Assembly: GCA_000283575.1 (NCBI GenBank)
Contig: AP012044.1
Span: 4,092,001 to 4,156,000 of the forward strand
Direction of reading: 5' to 3'
From: Oscillibacter valericigenes Sjm18-20
GTDB lineage: Bacteria; Bacillota; Clostridia; Oscillospirales; Oscillospiraceae
DNA length: 64,000 nt
Part shown: positions 42,900 through 53,262 of the stretch, piece after piece
How positions within the stretch are numbered: the first letter of the stretch is position 1
Layout of the letters: each line of letters opens with the position of its first letter
Translations under genes and position numbers: made by a program
Notes under the pieces: generated by a model
What the model saw: only the letters and a program-made list of their open reading frames with translations
Databases searched by the model: none
Told to the model about the DNA's origin: nothing

Positions 42900-44363
42900 A
42901 TGGTAAAGCCAAATTTGTCTGAAGTCTGCAAATACGCCAAAACAGAAGCGTACAAGGTACTTCCGGTCAGCGCGGAACTTCTTTCCGACTTCATCACCCC
43001 GGTGGAAGTCATGCGGATTCTGAAAAATATATCCGGCCACTGCTATATGCTGGAGAGCGTCGCGGAAAATGAGCAGTGGGGGCACTACACCTTTCTCGGT
43101 TATGCACCAAAGCTGGAGCTGACCTGTGTCGACGGACATATGAAGGTCGGCGATATGCACTTTGAAACAGATGACCCCGGGCAGTATATCCGCCAACTGC
43201 TTTTGGAATACAAAAGTCCCGTGCTTCCCGGACTCCCGCCCTTTACCGGCGGACTGGTGGGCTACTTTGCCTACGATTATATCAAGTATGCCGAGCCGGA
43301 GCTTTCACTGGACGCCAAGGACACGGAGGGCTTCAACGACGTGGATCTGATGCTGTTTGACAAGGTGATCGTGTTTGACAACTTCAGGCAGAAGATCATT
43401 CTGATCGTCAATATCCGCCTTGACGATCCGGAAGCGGAGTACAACCGCGCGAAGCTGGAACTAAAACAGATGGCGGAGCTTCTGCATAACGACCGGCCCA
43501 AAATGGAGCTGCACGGCAAACTGAAAAGCGAGATAACACCATGTTTTACACTGGATGCGTACCGCGAAATCGTGGAAAAAGCAAAGCATTATATCCGGGA
43601 GGGCGACATTTTTCAGGTGGTTCCATCCAACCGTCTGGAAGCAGAGTTTGAGGGCAGTCTGTTTGACACCTACCGTGTGCTGCGGACTGTAAATCCTTCG
43701 CCGTATATGTTCTATTTCTCCGGCGAAAACATCGAGGTGGCGGGTGCCTCGCCGGAAACCTTGGTAAAGCTGGAAAAAGGCATCCTGCACACGTTTCCCA
43801 TTGCCGGCTCACGGCCCCGCGGTGCAACGCCGGAAGAAGATGCGGCGCTGGAAAAGGAGCTGCTTGCCGACCCGAAGGAATGTGCGGAGCACAATATGCT
43901 TGTGGATCTCGGGCGAAATGATCTGGGCCGCATCAGCAAGTTCGGAACGGTGGAGGTAGAGGAATATATGTCGGTCCTGCGCTTTTCCCACATTATGCAC
44001 ATCGGCTCCTCCATCCGCGGCGAGCTGAAGGAAAACAAGGACGCTCTCGACGCGATAGCCGCCGTACTTCCCGCCGGAACGCTTTCCGGCGCGCCAAAAA
44101 TCCGCGCCTGTGAAATCATCAACGAACTGGAGCAAAACAAGCGCGGCATCTATGGCGGAGCCATTGGATACATCGATTTTACAGGCAATATGGATACCTG
44201 CATTGCGATCCGCATCGCTTATAAGGTGGGCGGAAAGGTGTATGTCCGCAGCGGAGGAGGCATCGTTGCCGATTCCGTTCCGGAAACCGAATATCAGGAA
44301 ACCATCAACAAGGCGGCAGCGGTGGTGAAGGCGCTGCTGTTGGCGCAGGAGGAAAACCTATGA
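42900..44363 (+). CDS. trpE: Anthranilate synthase component I, 487 aa
   Basis: TrpE/chorismate-binding motifs: GGLVGYFAYD, FQVVPSNRLEAEFEGS, SPSPYMFYF-type region (NPSPYMFYFSGENIEVAGASPE), PIAGSRPRGAT, DLGRNDLGRIS, SGAPKIRACEII and IRIAYKVGGKVYVRSGGGI. It makes anthranilate from chorismate with TrpG. The ATG at 42900 has AGGGAGG upstream and is where homology starts. Its stop overlaps the trpG start (ATGA). Confidence 0.96.
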   Translation: MVKPNLSEVCKYAKTEAYKVLPVSAELLSDFITPVEVMRILKNISGHCYMLESVAENEQWGHYTFLGYAPKLELTCVDGHMKVGDMHFETDDPGQYIRQLLLEYKSPVLPGLPPFTGGLVGYFAYDYIKYAEPELSLDAKDTEGFNDVDLMLFDKVIVFDNFRQKIILIVNIRLDDPEAEYNRAKLELKQMAELLHNDRPKMELHGKLKSEITPCFTLDAYREIVEKAKHYIREGDIFQVVPSNRLEAEFEGSLFDTYRVLRTVNPSPYMFYFSGENIEVAGASPETLVKLEKGILHTFPIAGSRPRGATPEEDAALEKELLADPKECAEHNMLVDLGRNDLGRISKFGTVEVEEYMSVLRFSHIMHIGSSIRGELKENKDALDAIAAVLPAGTLSGAPKIRACEIINELEQNKRGIYGGAIGYIDFTGNMDTCIAIRIAYKVGGKVYVRSGGGIVADSVPETEYQETINKAAAVVKALLLAQEENL

Positions 44364-44950
44364 TTTTGCTGATCGATAATTACGACAGTTTTTCCTATAA
44401 CCTCTATCAGCTTTTGGGAGCAATCGATCCGGACATCCGCGTCATACGGAACGACGCCCTGTCTGCCCAGGAGATCCGTGCGCTGGACCCGGCCGGTATT
44501 ATTTTGTCCCCCGGCCCGGGAAGGCCGGAGGACGCAGGCGTGTGCATGGATGTGATCCATACGCTGGGAGACCGCATCCCGATTCTGGGCGTCTGTCTCG
44601 GGCATCAGGCAATTTGCGCCGCTTACGGTGCAACCGTCTCCTACGCAAAGCAGTTGATGCACGGCAAGCAGTCCGCGGCAACGGTAGACACCGCCTGTCC
44701 GCTGTTTGCCGGCTGCTCGGCAAACATCCATGTCGCGCGCTATCACTCACTGGCCGCAGTGGAGGAAACGTTACCGGCGGAGTTGGCCGTTACCGCCCGC
44801 ACGGATGACGGTGAAATTATGGCCGTCATGCACCAAAAGTACCCGGTATTCGGCGTGCAGTTCCATCCGGAATCGATTTTGACTCCGGATGGAAAACAAA
44901 TTTTGAACAATTATATTCAAATTACAAAGGGGTGCAATCATCATGATTAA
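44360..44950 (+). CDS. trpG: Anthranilate synthase glutamine amidotransferase, 196 aa
   Basis: Class I glutamine amidotransferase: [27 protein letters not shown], catalytic Cys in GVCLGHQAI (about residue 79) and His/Glu in GVQFHPESI near the C-terminus. It supplies ammonia to TrpE. It overlaps both trpE and trpD. Confidence 0.96.
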   Translation: MILLIDNYDSFSYNLYQLLGAIDPDIRVIRNDALSAQEIRALDPAGIILSPGPGRPEDAGVCMDVIHTLGDRIPILGVCLGHQAICAAYGATVSYAKQLMHGKQSAATVDTACPLFAGCSANIHVARYHSLAAVEETLPAELAVTARTDDGEIMAVMHQKYPVFGVQFHPESILTPDGKQILNNYIQITKGCNHHD

Positions 44951-45962
44951 AGAGGCAATTGCAAAAATTGTCGGCAAGGGAGATCTCTCTTACGAGGAAG
45001 CTTATACCGTTATGAATGAAATCATGAACGGCGAGACAACCCAGACACAAAACGCCGCATTCCTCGCGGCACTTTCCACCAAGAGCACCAAGGCGGAGAC
45101 CATTGACGAAATCTCCGGCTGCGCCGCCGCCATGCGGGAGCATGCGATACCGGTGGAGCACCCCGGCATGGAGGTGCTTGACATTGTCGGCACTGGCGGA
45201 GACGATGCTCACAGCTTCAATATCTCCACCACTGCCGCCATGGTAATTGCCGCCGCAGGGGTCAAAGTTGCAAAGCACGGAAACCGCGCAGCCTCCTCTT
45301 CCTGTGGGACAGCCGACTGTCTGGAGGCGCTGGGCGTCCATATTTCGCTGGAGGCAGAAACGTGCACAAGTCTTTTGAACAGCGTCGGCATCTGCTTCAT
45401 CTTTGCGCAGAAGTATCACGCTTCTATGAAGTATGTGGGCGCCATACGCCGGGAACTGGGCTTCCGCACGGTGTTCAACATTCTCGGGCCGCTGACCAAT
45501 CCGGCAAAGCCGTCCATGATGCTGTTGGGCGTGTATGACGAATATCTGGTGGAACCGATCGCCAAGGTTCTGACTGCGCTGGGCGTCAGACGCGGGCTTG
45601 TCGTTTACGGGCAGGACAAACTGGATGAAATCTCACTGAGCGCCCCTACCACAGTCTGCGAGATCAAGGACGGGTATTATCGCACCATGGTCATTGCCCC
45701 GGAAGATTTTGGACTGACCCGCTGTGAAAAATCCGCGCTTGTGGGCGGTTCACCCGAAGAAAACGCGGCCATCACCCGCGCAATCCTCTCCGGAGAACAG
45801 GGCCCCCGGCGCAGCACCGTTGTTCTCAACGCAGGCGCGGCACTGTATATTGCAGGAAAGGCGGACAGCGTCGCCGACGGCGTCAGGCTTGCCGGACAGC
45901 TGATTGACTCCGGGGCGGCTTTAAAAACGTTGGAGGCGCTCCGGGAAGCGTCAAACGCATGA
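44943..45962 (+). CDS. trpD: Anthranilate phosphoribosyltransferase, 339 aa
   Basis: Motifs: [68 protein letters not shown] and GDE-like [10 protein letters not shown]. It joins anthranilate to phosphoribosyl diphosphate. It overlaps trpG at the start and trpC at the end. Confidence 0.96.
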   Translation: MIKEAIAKIVGKGDLSYEEAYTVMNEIMNGETTQTQNAAFLAALSTKSTKAETIDEISGCAAAMREHAIPVEHPGMEVLDIVGTGGDDAHSFNISTTAAMVIAAAGVKVAKHGNRAASSSCGTADCLEALGVHISLEAETCTSLLNSVGICFIFAQKYHASMKYVGAIRRELGFRTVFNILGPLTNPAKPSMMLLGVYDEYLVEPIAKVLTALGVRRGLVVYGQDKLDEISLSAPTTVCEIKDGYYRTMVIAPEDFGLTRCEKSALVGGSPEENAAITRAILSGEQGPRRSTVVLNAGAALYIAGKADSVADGVRLAGQLIDSGAALKTLEALREASNA

Positions 45963-46756
45963 GTACGATTCAAGATACCATCGCCGCTTATGCCCGTCTG
46001 CGGGTCGACGCGGATAAGGCCGAATGTTCGCTGGAACGTCTTCGGGCCGAATGCCGCGGACTGGAGTCAAGCAACAGGAGTTTTTATGCGGCCCTGAAAA
46101 AACCGGAAATTTCCTTCATCTGCGAGGTGAAAAAGGCCAGTCCCTCCAAGGGTGTGATCTCCGAATCTTTTCCATATCTTAAAATCGCGCGCGCCTACGA
46201 AGCTGCCGGTACCGATGCCATCTCCTGTCTCACGGAGCCCAAGTGGTTTCTGGGCTCGGATGCGATTTTCCGGGAAATTCGAGCCGCGGTCAAAGCGCCC
46301 ATGCTTCGCAAGGATTTTGTGGTGGACGAATACCAGCTCTATCAGGCAAAGGCCATGGGCGCGGATGCGGTTTTATTGATCTGCTCCCTCCTGGACACAA
46401 AGACCCTCGAATCCCATCTCGGGCTCTGCGAGGAACTGGGTCTTGACGCTATGGTGGAGGCTCACGATGAGACGGAAATCGATTCCGCCGCCGCCGCCGG
46501 CGCGAAGATCATCGGTGTGAACAACCGCAATCTGAAGGACTTCTCAGTGGACTTTTCCAACGCCGTGCGGCTGCGCAGCCGCATTCCGGACGGGGCGCTC
46601 TACGTGGCAGAGTCCGGAGTGACCGGGCCAGAAAGCCTGAACGTGCTGAAAAGCATCGGTGCCAACGCGGTATTGGTGGGCGAAGCGTTAATGCGCGCTG
46701 ACGATCCGCGCGCGCTGCTCGGCGCTATGAGGAGAGCTGTTCGTGACGAAAATTAA
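45959..46756 (+). CDS. trpC: Indole-3-glycerol-phosphate synthase, 265 aa
   Basis: A TIM-barrel enzyme with [61 protein letters not shown] and ESGVTGPE motifs, including the catalytic Lys, Glu and Asn residues. It closes the indole ring. Overlaps trpD by four bases and trpF by fourteen. Confidence 0.96.
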   Translation: MSTIQDTIAAYARLRVDADKAECSLERLRAECRGLESSNRSFYAALKKPEISFICEVKKASPSKGVISESFPYLKIARAYEAAGTDAISCLTEPKWFLGSDAIFREIRAAVKAPMLRKDFVVDEYQLYQAKAMGADAVLLICSLLDTKTLESHLGLCEELGLDAMVEAHDETEIDSAAAAGAKIIGVNNRNLKDFSVDFSNAVRLRSRIPDGALYVAESGVTGPESLNVLKSIGANAVLVGEALMRADDPRALLGAMRRAVRDEN

Positions 46757-47345
46757 AATCTGCGGCCTGCGGCGCCCCTGCGACATTGCGTATGCAAATG
46801 AATTGCGGCCGGATTACATCGGATTTGTGTTTGCAAAAAAAAGCCGCCGCTGTGTTTCGTCAGAAACAGCCGCAGCGCTTCGATCCAATCTTGACCGCGC
46901 AATCTGCCCGGTGGGCGTTTTTGTGAATGAGCCGCCGGAAAATATCGCGAGACTTCTGAATGACGGTACCATAGAAATGGCTCAGCTGCATGGGCAGGAG
47001 GATGAGACTTATATCCAAACGCTGCGAGGCTACACGAAAAAGCCGCTAATCAAGGCGTTTTCCATCCGTCGTGCGGCGGATGCGGCGGCCGCGGCGCTCT
47101 CGTCGGCGGACTATATCCTGCTGGACAATGGCAGCGGCGGAACCGGAAAAGCTTTCGACTGGTCGCTGACCTCGGGGGTCGCGCGCAGCTATTTTCTCGC
47201 CGGCGGACTGTCCGCCGACAATGTGGCGCAGGCGATTGATAAGGCGCATCCCTATGCCGTGGACGTCAGCTCCGGTGTGGAGTCGGATAAAGTCAAGAAT
47301 CCGGAGAAAATGCGCCGCTTTATTCTGGCGGTGAGGAAAGAATAA
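46743..47345 (+). CDS. trpF: Phosphoribosylanthranilate isomerase, 200 aa
   Basis: Barrel motifs [54 protein letters not shown] and LAGGLSADNVAQAI with VDVSSGVESD. The start is a GTG within the trpC end. Genes trpB and trpA do not follow; broken DNA does. Confidence 0.93.
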   Translation: MTKIKICGLRRPCDIAYANELRPDYIGFVFAKKSRRCVSSETAAALRSNLDRAICPVGVFVNEPPENIARLLNDGTIEMAQLHGQEDETYIQTLRGYTKKPLIKAFSIRRAADAAAAALSSADYILLDNGSGGTGKAFDWSLTSGVARSYFLAGGLSADNVAQAIDKAHPYAVDVSSGVESDKVKNPEKMRRFILAVRKE

Positions 47346-48073
47346 ACTTGCTTTTTTTAAGAAAGGCGTTTTACAATACGCGGTTAAAATTTAGAAACGG
47401 CTGGGAGAGCAACGGTTTTCAACAATCTGGGCGTCCGATGCCGATTATGACGCCGTATGCTCGACCGGCAATACAGCCTCCGTGGGTACGGAGGCTGTGG
47501 CGCCTACCAATCCCGTTGCGGCGTATGCCCGCCGCGTTACAGGGCAGTAAAAAGCCGCCGACCGCACGGTGCACGAGGATGGCACGGTGATTACGGTCGG
47601 CGGCGGTTTTACCGTTATTGCCGGGCCATGTTCAATTGAAACAGAAGAGCGGATTACAAACGGCGCAAAATCCTGCGGGGCGGCGCATTCAAACTGCGCA
47701 CGTCCCTATACTCCTTCCAAGGGCTTGTTATAAAAAGGTCTTGCACTTCTTTCAGCGGAGAAGGCGGCCGGGTGCTTAGGGCCGGACTGTTTCCATGTTA
47801 TAACTAAACTTAAAATTGCAAGTCCGGCGGTGACTGCTCTGCACGAACGAGCGCTTTGCGGTGCCTTCGGTCACGCCCAGTCAGCGAACCATGGGGCTGG
47901 CGGATTCCTCCGGCTGAGTCCGCCGTTGCCCTTCAAGGTTACGGCCATTCAGCTTTCCTGACTGGCCCCCACGTTACAGGTGATAAAGGTCGCCGGCAAG
48001 GAATCCACACAAGCGGTCGATACCAGCCACCTGAGGCATAACCTATTCCAACCGCACATTCCAACGGTTTGCC
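47346..48073. other. Degraded region after trpF
   Basis: No complete gene. It contains an aroF fragment (47569-47730), and a frame near 47430-47549 reading TASVGTEAVAPTNPVAAYARR without a known family. It should also hold the end signal of the trp transcript, not identified. Confidence 0.5.
47569..47730 (+). pseudogene. Fragment of DAHP synthase (AroF type) with internal deletion
   Basis: The strand reads VHEDGTVITVGGGFTVIAGP then CSIETEERI, the start of the DAHP synthase barrel, then jumps with a frame change to KILRGGAFKLRTSLYSFQGL, the next conserved strand. The intervening about 15-20 residues and all later parts are missing. In related bacteria aroF often closes the trp operon; here it is dead. 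Confidence 0.75.
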
Positions 48074-49156
48074 TCAGTCTTCCGACGTGAGGGCTTTCCG
48101 AATCAGGCGGCCCATCTTCCGGCACCCGACCGGCCGCTCTCCACTCCGGGCGATATCGCCGCAGCGGTAGCCCGCCTCCAGCACACGCTCCACGGCCCGC
48201 TCCACCGCGTCGGCTTCGGCAGGCAGTCCAAAGCTATGCCGCAGCATCATGGCTGCCGCCAGAATAGTGCCGATGGGATTAGCCTTGTCCTGCCCGGCAA
48301 TGTCCGGGGCGGAACCGTGAATTGGCTCGTAGAGTCCCCGGCTGCCTTCACCCAGACTGGCGGAGGGGATCATACCGATGGAGCCCGTAATCTGGCTGGC
48401 TTCATCGGACAAGATATCTCCGAACAGATTTTCCGTCACAATCACGTCAAACTGAGAGGGGTCGCGAATCAGCTGCATGGAGCAGTTGTCCACGTACATG
48501 TGGCGCAGCTCTACCTCCGGGTATTCAGCCGCCGTCTCCTCGATGATTCTGCGCCAAAGCCGGGATGTATCCAGTACGTTGGCTTTGTCCACCGATGTGA
48601 CGCGGCGACGGCGCTCCCGGGCCAGTCGGAACGCCACACGGGCAATGCGGCGGATCTCATGCTCACTGTATGACATCACGTCCGTCGCAGTCTGTTCGCC
48701 GTCCCGCAGTTCCGTAGAATGGTTTCCGAAATAAACTCCCCCGATCAGCTCCCGTACCATGAGAAAATCAATGCCCTTGGCAGCGATATCCTCCCGCAGG
48801 GGGCAGGCCGAAAACAGCTGGGGAAAGATGCGGGCGGGACGCAGGTTGGCATAAAGTTTCATCGCGCCGCGCAGCCGCAGCAAACCGCGCTCCGGCCGAA
48901 TCTCAGGCGGCACGCCGTCCCATTTAGGGCCGCCTACCGCGCCCAGCAGGACGCTGTCGGCGGCGAGACAGGTCTTAAGACTCTCCTCCGGCAGCGGCAC
49001 GCCGGAGGCGTCAATGGCGCAGCCGCCCATGGGCGTTTCGCGGTAGAAAAAGGTGTGGCCGAACCGAAGCGCCACGGCGTCCAGCACGCCAATGGCCTCC
49101 TCCACGATTTCCGGGCCTATGCCGTCTCCCCGGATCACGGCGATGGTTTTTTTCAT
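48074..49156 (-). CDS. leuB: 3-isopropylmalate dehydrogenase, 360 aa
   Basis: Typical motifs: [39 protein letters not shown], the [17 protein letters not shown] region, [11 protein letters not shown] and [18 protein letters not shown]. It oxidises and decarboxylates 3-isopropylmalate. Overlaps leuD by four bases. It is the last gene of the leu operon. Confidence 0.96.
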   Translation of the reverse strand: MKKTIAVIRGDGIGPEIVEEAIGVLDAVALRFGHTFFYRETPMGGCAIDASGVPLPEESLKTCLAADSVLLGAVGGPKWDGVPPEIRPERGLLRLRGAMKLYANLRPARIFPQLFSACPLREDIAAKGIDFLMVRELIGGVYFGNHSTELRDGEQTATDVMSYSEHEIRRIARVAFRLARERRRRVTSVDKANVLDTSRLWRRIIEETAAEYPEVELRHMYVDNCSMQLIRDPSQFDVIVTENLFGDILSDEASQITGSIGMIPSASLGEGSRGLYEPIHGSAPDIAGQDKANPIGTILAAAMMLRHSFGLPAEADAVERAVERVLEAGYRCGDIARSGERPVGCRKMGRLIRKALTSED

Positions 49157-49653
49157 GACTGCCCCTCCTTTTGCGCGCGGAGGGTGGCCATCAGCCCGCC
49201 TTGGCGGATCATGTCCCGAATAAACGGAGGAAACGGCTCCGCCTGGTATTGCTCGCCCTTGGTGAGATTCCTGATGACACCTGTGTCAAAATCCACTTCC
49301 ACCTCGTCCCCGTCCGCAATGCCGTCACTGGCGGCGGGGCACTCCAGAATAGCCAGTCCGATGTTGATGGCGTTGCGGTAGAAAATGCGGGCGAAGGTCT
49401 TGGCGATCACGCAGGTGATCGCCGACGCCCGGATGGCGATGGGGGCGTGCTCCCGGGACGAGCCGCAGCCGAAGTTCCAGCCGGCGACCATCAGATCACC
49501 GGGGCGAATCTTGCGGGCGAAGTCCGGGTCGATGTCCTCCATGCAGTGAGAAGCCAGTTCCTTTGGGTCCTGTGACGCAAGATACCGGGCCGGAATGATG
49601 ACGTCGGTATCCACATGGTCCCCATACTTATGTGCAGTTCCGTGTGCGTTCAT
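49153..49653 (-). CDS. leuD: 3-isopropylmalate dehydratase small subunit, 166 aa
   Basis: The swivelling domain motifs [29 protein letters not shown] and [14 protein letters not shown] are present. It forms the isomerase with LeuC. Overlaps leuC and leuB by four bases. Confidence 0.95.
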   Translation of the reverse strand: MNAHGTAHKYGDHVDTDVIIPARYLASQDPKELASHCMEDIDPDFARKIRPGDLMVAGWNFGCGSSREHAPIAIRASAITCVIAKTFARIFYRNAINIGLAILECPAASDGIADGDEVEVDFDTGVIRNLTKGEQYQAEPFPPFIRDMIRQGGLMATLRAQKEGQS

Positions 49654-50918
49654 GAATGCATAACCTCCTCCGGGTGACAGATGAATCCGGCTATGCCGGA
49701 GGCCGCGGCAACGGCGGGCGAAGCCAGATAGACCTCACTCTCCACATGGCCCATGCGGCCAACGAAGTTGCGGTTGGTGGTGGATACGGCGCGCTCTCCG
49801 GCGGCCAGGCAGCCCATATGCCCGCCCAGACAGGGGCCGCAGGTGGGCGTGGAAACGATGCAGCCCGCGTCCAGGAAAACTTCGGTATACCCCATGCGGA
49901 TGCAGTCCCGGTATACCTGCTGGGTCGCCGGGATGACGATGCCCCGAACGCCGTCGGCCAGATGGCGGCCCCGGAGTATTCCGGCGGCTGCGGCCATGTC
50001 GGCCAGCGTCCCGTTGGTGCACGATCCGATGACGATCTGGTCGATGGCTACCCCGTGTCCATCCCGGGCGGGGCGGGCATTTTCCGGAAGATGGGGATAG
50101 GCCACCGTACAGTCGATTTCGAATAGGTCGAGGTCGATGGTACGCTCATATTCTGCGTCGGGATCGGCCTCAAAGGCCGTCCAGTCCCGGTCTACGCGCT
50201 CCGCCAGATAAGACCGGGTAATCTCGTCCACGGGGAAAATGCCGTTTTTCGCCCCGGCCTCGATGGCCATGTTGGCAATGGTCAGCCGGTCGGCCATGGA
50301 GAGGGCCGAAAGTCCGCTGCCGGTGAATTCGAGGGACTGATACCGCGCGCCGTCCACACCGATCAGGCCGATCAGGGTCAAAATAACATCCTTACCGGTG
50401 ACATAGGGCCGCAACTCCCCCATAAGATTGACGCGGAGCGCGGAGGGAACTTTGAACCAAAGCTCTCCGGTCGCCATGGCCGCAGCCAGGTCTGTGGACC
50501 CCACGCCGGTGGAGAATGCGCCCAGCGCGCCGTAGGTACAGGTGTGGGAATCGGCGCCAATCACCGCCTCGCCCGGAGCGACCAGCCCCTGCTCCGGGAG
50601 CAGGGCGTGCTCGATTCCCATAGCACCCACGTCATAATAGTGCGTCAGGCCGAACCGGCGGGCGAACGTCCGGCACTGCTTGCACTGTGTGGCCGCCTTG
50701 ATGTCCTTGTTGGGGGTGAAATGGTCCATTACCAGGGCAATGCGCTCCGGGTCGAACACCCCTTCAAAGCCGGCAGCCTCAAATTCGTTAATGGCCACGG
50801 GGGAGGTGATATCATTGCCCAGCGCCAGATCCAGCTTCGCCTGAATCAGCTGCCCCGGCCGCACCGAGGAAAGTCCCGCGTGCCGGGCAAGAATTTTCTG
50901 CGTCATGGTCATGCCCAT
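49650..50918 (-). CDS. leuC: 3-isopropylmalate dehydratase large subunit, 422 aa
   Basis: Aconitase-type large subunit with [28 protein letters not shown], the Fe-S cysteines in VIGSCTNG and [12 protein letters not shown], and [10 protein letters not shown]. This short form of about 420 aa is usual in anaerobes. Lies three bases after leuA. Confidence 0.96.
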   Translation of the reverse strand: MGMTMTQKILARHAGLSSVRPGQLIQAKLDLALGNDITSPVAINEFEAAGFEGVFDPERIALVMDHFTPNKDIKAATQCKQCRTFARRFGLTHYYDVGAMGIEHALLPEQGLVAPGEAVIGADSHTCTYGALGAFSTGVGSTDLAAAMATGELWFKVPSALRVNLMGELRPYVTGKDVILTLIGLIGVDGARYQSLEFTGSGLSALSMADRLTIANMAIEAGAKNGIFPVDEITRSYLAERVDRDWTAFEADPDAEYERTIDLDLFEIDCTVAYPHLPENARPARDGHGVAIDQIVIGSCTNGTLADMAAAAGILRGRHLADGVRGIVIPATQQVYRDCIRMGYTEVFLDAGCIVSTPTCGPCLGGHMGCLAAGERAVSTTNRNFVGRMGHVESEVYLASPAVAAASGIAGFICHPEEVMHS

Positions 50919-50921
50919 AAA

Positions 50922-52451
50922 TTAACTCCTCTCTGCGGCGGGGGCCGCCGCCTCCATCAGCTTGTTGACCCCATTGAGGTAGGCGCGAATGGAAGATTCG
51001 ATGATGTCGGTAGAAAGGCCGGTCCCTGTATAGACGATGCCGTCGCCAGAAGCCAGCTTCACTACCGCTTCCCCGATGGCGTCCTCCCCGTCGGTGACGG
51101 CGTTGAGGCTGAAGCTGTCCAGTTTAATGTTCAGGCCCAGCATCCGGTTGATTGCCTTGAAAGAGGCGTCCAGCGGCCCCGAGCCGATGGCGACCTCCTC
51201 CATTTCCTTGCCGCTTCGGCGCAGCTTGATGCAGGAGGTGTTGGGAACGCCGTACCCGGCGTTGACCACATGGCTTACCAACTGGCACCCCGCCGTGTTC
51301 AGGTGGATGCGGTTTAAGGTGAGTGCCTCCAGATCGGAGCCGGTGATGACCTTCTTCTTATCTGCCAGGGCTTTGAACCGCGCAAATACCTCATCCAGCT
51401 CCCCGTCGCTGAGCGAATATCCCATGGAACTGAGCTTTTCCCGCAGGGCATGCTTGCCGGAGTGCTTTCCCAAAACCATGGTGTTCTGTGGTATGCCCAC
51501 GTCGGTAGAGTTCATGATCTCATAGGTTCGGGCGTTGGCAATGACGCCGTGTTGATGGATGCCGGACTCGTGAGCGAAGGCATTCGCGCCCACGATGGCC
51601 TTGCTGGGGGGAATGGGTACGCCGGTGATGCTGGAGAGCAGCTTGCTGCTCCGGTAAATCTGCCCGGTGCAGACGGCGGTTTCGGCCTGGTAAAAATCCT
51701 TCCGCGTCTTCAGAGCCATGACGATCTCCTCGAGACTTGCGTTTCCGGCCCGCTCCCCGATGCCGTTAACCGTGCACTCCACCTGAGTGGCACCGGCCCG
51801 GACACAGGCGAGGGAATTGGACACGGCCATTCCCAGATCATCGTGGCAGTGGACGGAAATTTCCGCACCCTCGATACCTGGAACGTGCTGGCGGAGGAAG
51901 GTAATCAAGCCGCTCATCTCCTCGGGCGTAGAATAGCCCACGGTATCGGGAACATTGATCACCGTGGCACCCGATGCGATGGCCGCAGAGTAGCACTCTG
52001 CCAGGAAAGGCGGATCGGACCGGGATGCGTCTTCCGCGGAAAACTCCACATCGGCACACAGGGAACGGGCATAGGCAACCATTTCGGAAATGGTCGAAAC
52101 CACCTGCTCCCTTGTCATTTTCAATTTGTATTCCATGTGGATGTCACTGGTGGCCAGGAACACGTGGATGCGCGGATGCTTCGCGCATTTCACGGCTTCC
52201 CAGGCGGCGTCAATGTCACCCTTTGTGCAGCGGGCGAGGCTGGCGACCGTACAACCTGTGACCATTTCCGCAATGGACTGTACGCTCCGAAAATCCATGG
52301 GGGAGGCGATGGCAAACCCAGCCTCGATGACGTCCACACCAAGCTGCTCCAGCTGCCGCGCCATCTCAATTTTTTCCTTCAGGTTCATATTGCAGCCCGG
52401 CGATTGCTCCCCGTCCCGCAGCGTCGTGTCAAAAATCTTAATTCTGTTCAT
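50922..52451 (-). CDS. leuA: 2-isopropylmalate synthase, 509 aa
   Basis: The barrel shows FDTTLRDGEQSPGCNMN, GADVEF-type FSAEDASRSD, SVHCHDDLGMAVSNSLA and NGIGERAGNASLEEIVMAL; the C-terminal LeuA dimer domain (about 385-500) gives leucine feedback control. First gene of leuACDB. GAAAGGACC precedes its start. Confidence 0.96.
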   Translation of the reverse strand: MNRIKIFDTTLRDGEQSPGCNMNLKEKIEMARQLEQLGVDVIEAGFAIASPMDFRSVQSIAEMVTGCTVASLARCTKGDIDAAWEAVKCAKHPRIHVFLATSDIHMEYKLKMTREQVVSTISEMVAYARSLCADVEFSAEDASRSDPPFLAECYSAAIASGATVINVPDTVGYSTPEEMSGLITFLRQHVPGIEGAEISVHCHDDLGMAVSNSLACVRAGATQVECTVNGIGERAGNASLEEIVMALKTRKDFYQAETAVCTGQIYRSSKLLSSITGVPIPPSKAIVGANAFAHESGIHQHGVIANARTYEIMNSTDVGIPQNTMVLGKHSGKHALREKLSSMGYSLSDGELDEVFARFKALADKKKVITGSDLEALTLNRIHLNTAGCQLVSHVVNAGYGVPNTSCIKLRRSGKEMEEVAIGSGPLDASFKAINRMLGLNIKLDSFSLNAVTDGEDAIGEAVVKLASGDGIVYTGTGLSTDIIESSIRAYLNGVNKLMEAAAPAAERS

Positions 52452-52489
52452 TTCGGAAAGGACCTCCTGCTTTTAAAGTTTCGCAAAGA

Positions 52490-52813
52490 ACAGGCGCAGC
52501 CGGAAAAAGTCGAAAAAAACAAGGCTTTCGTCTCTGCTTAAAGAGACGAAAGCCTTGTAACTTCCGCGGTACCACTCTCGTTGGCATGCGTCAGCATGCC
52601 CACTTTCAAAATCGGCCCGGTTTGCCGGGTGAATTTCGCCTCTCTGGTAACGGTGAGGAAACCCGTTCAGGCCTAAATCCAATAAAGGGCTCAGCCTGAA
52701 TGCTCAAGGGCCAGTGACATCCCATCGCTCCGCATTGCCTCGCACCGTCCGGCAACTCTCTGAAGCATCCCAATGGGACTTTTTCCCCGTCATCGCATCT
52801 GTTCGTTGTGTTA
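52490..52813 (-). promoter_or_regulatory. T-box leader of the leu operon
   Basis: On the minus strand the T-box AGAGTGGTACCGCGG (52564-52578) is followed by a strong terminator (ACAAGGCTTTCGTCTCT and its complement, then seven T, 52513-52558) just before leuA. Leucine tRNA is expected from the operon; the specifier codon could not be resolved by eye. Confidence 0.9.
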
Positions 52814-52819
52814 GATGCA

Positions 52820-52848
52820 ACGATATCGTGTTTTTTTCAAATTGTCAA
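52820..52848 (-). promoter_or_regulatory. Sigma-A promoter of the leu operon
   Basis: On the minus strand TTGACA (52843-52848) and TATCGT (52820-52825) are spaced by 17 bases, leading into the T-box leader. Confidence 0.7.
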
Positions 52849-52980
52849 TAGAATTTGTAAAAAAATTTTACAACAGGATGCGGCCCGAGGCATTTACAAA
52901 CCGGCAATCGTATGTACCGCAATGAATAGCGGATGTTAAATTTTGAATTTGGCCGGCGATAAATCGTCCTTTAATCCAAA
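52849..52980. other. Short intergenic DNA before the IS30 element
   Basis: No gene or known motif; AT-rich. Its right end carries one copy of the 12-base repeat CTTTAATCCAAA that recurs on the other side of the element. Confidence 0.5.
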
Positions 52981-53220
52981 GGGTTAAGTGCAGAAGCAAC
53001 TTCTACCCTTGAGCCAAAAATTGATATGCAAAAGAAAAACTCGTATAATAAGCATTGCCAATGTGCGACGGGCAACCTGAATAGGTGTTTTGTAGTTAAT
53101 TTTTCACGCAAGAGCGTGAAAAACAGCACAGCAAAGCCGACGATTGGGATTTTGTGTGCAAGGCTAAATTCCAGTCGCCCTGAAAAGCGGTATGGAGGTG
53201 TCAGCCTGCACAAGGTGTGA

Positions 53221-53262
53221 TACAAGGGGCAGCGATTAAGGCGCTGTCCCTTGTCGATTTTT
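53221..53262. terminator. Terminator inside the IS30 element
   Basis: ACAAGGGGCAGCG and CGCTGTCCCTTGT pair as a near-perfect stem followed by T residues on the plus strand; it lies just past the transposase stop. Confidence 0.7.
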
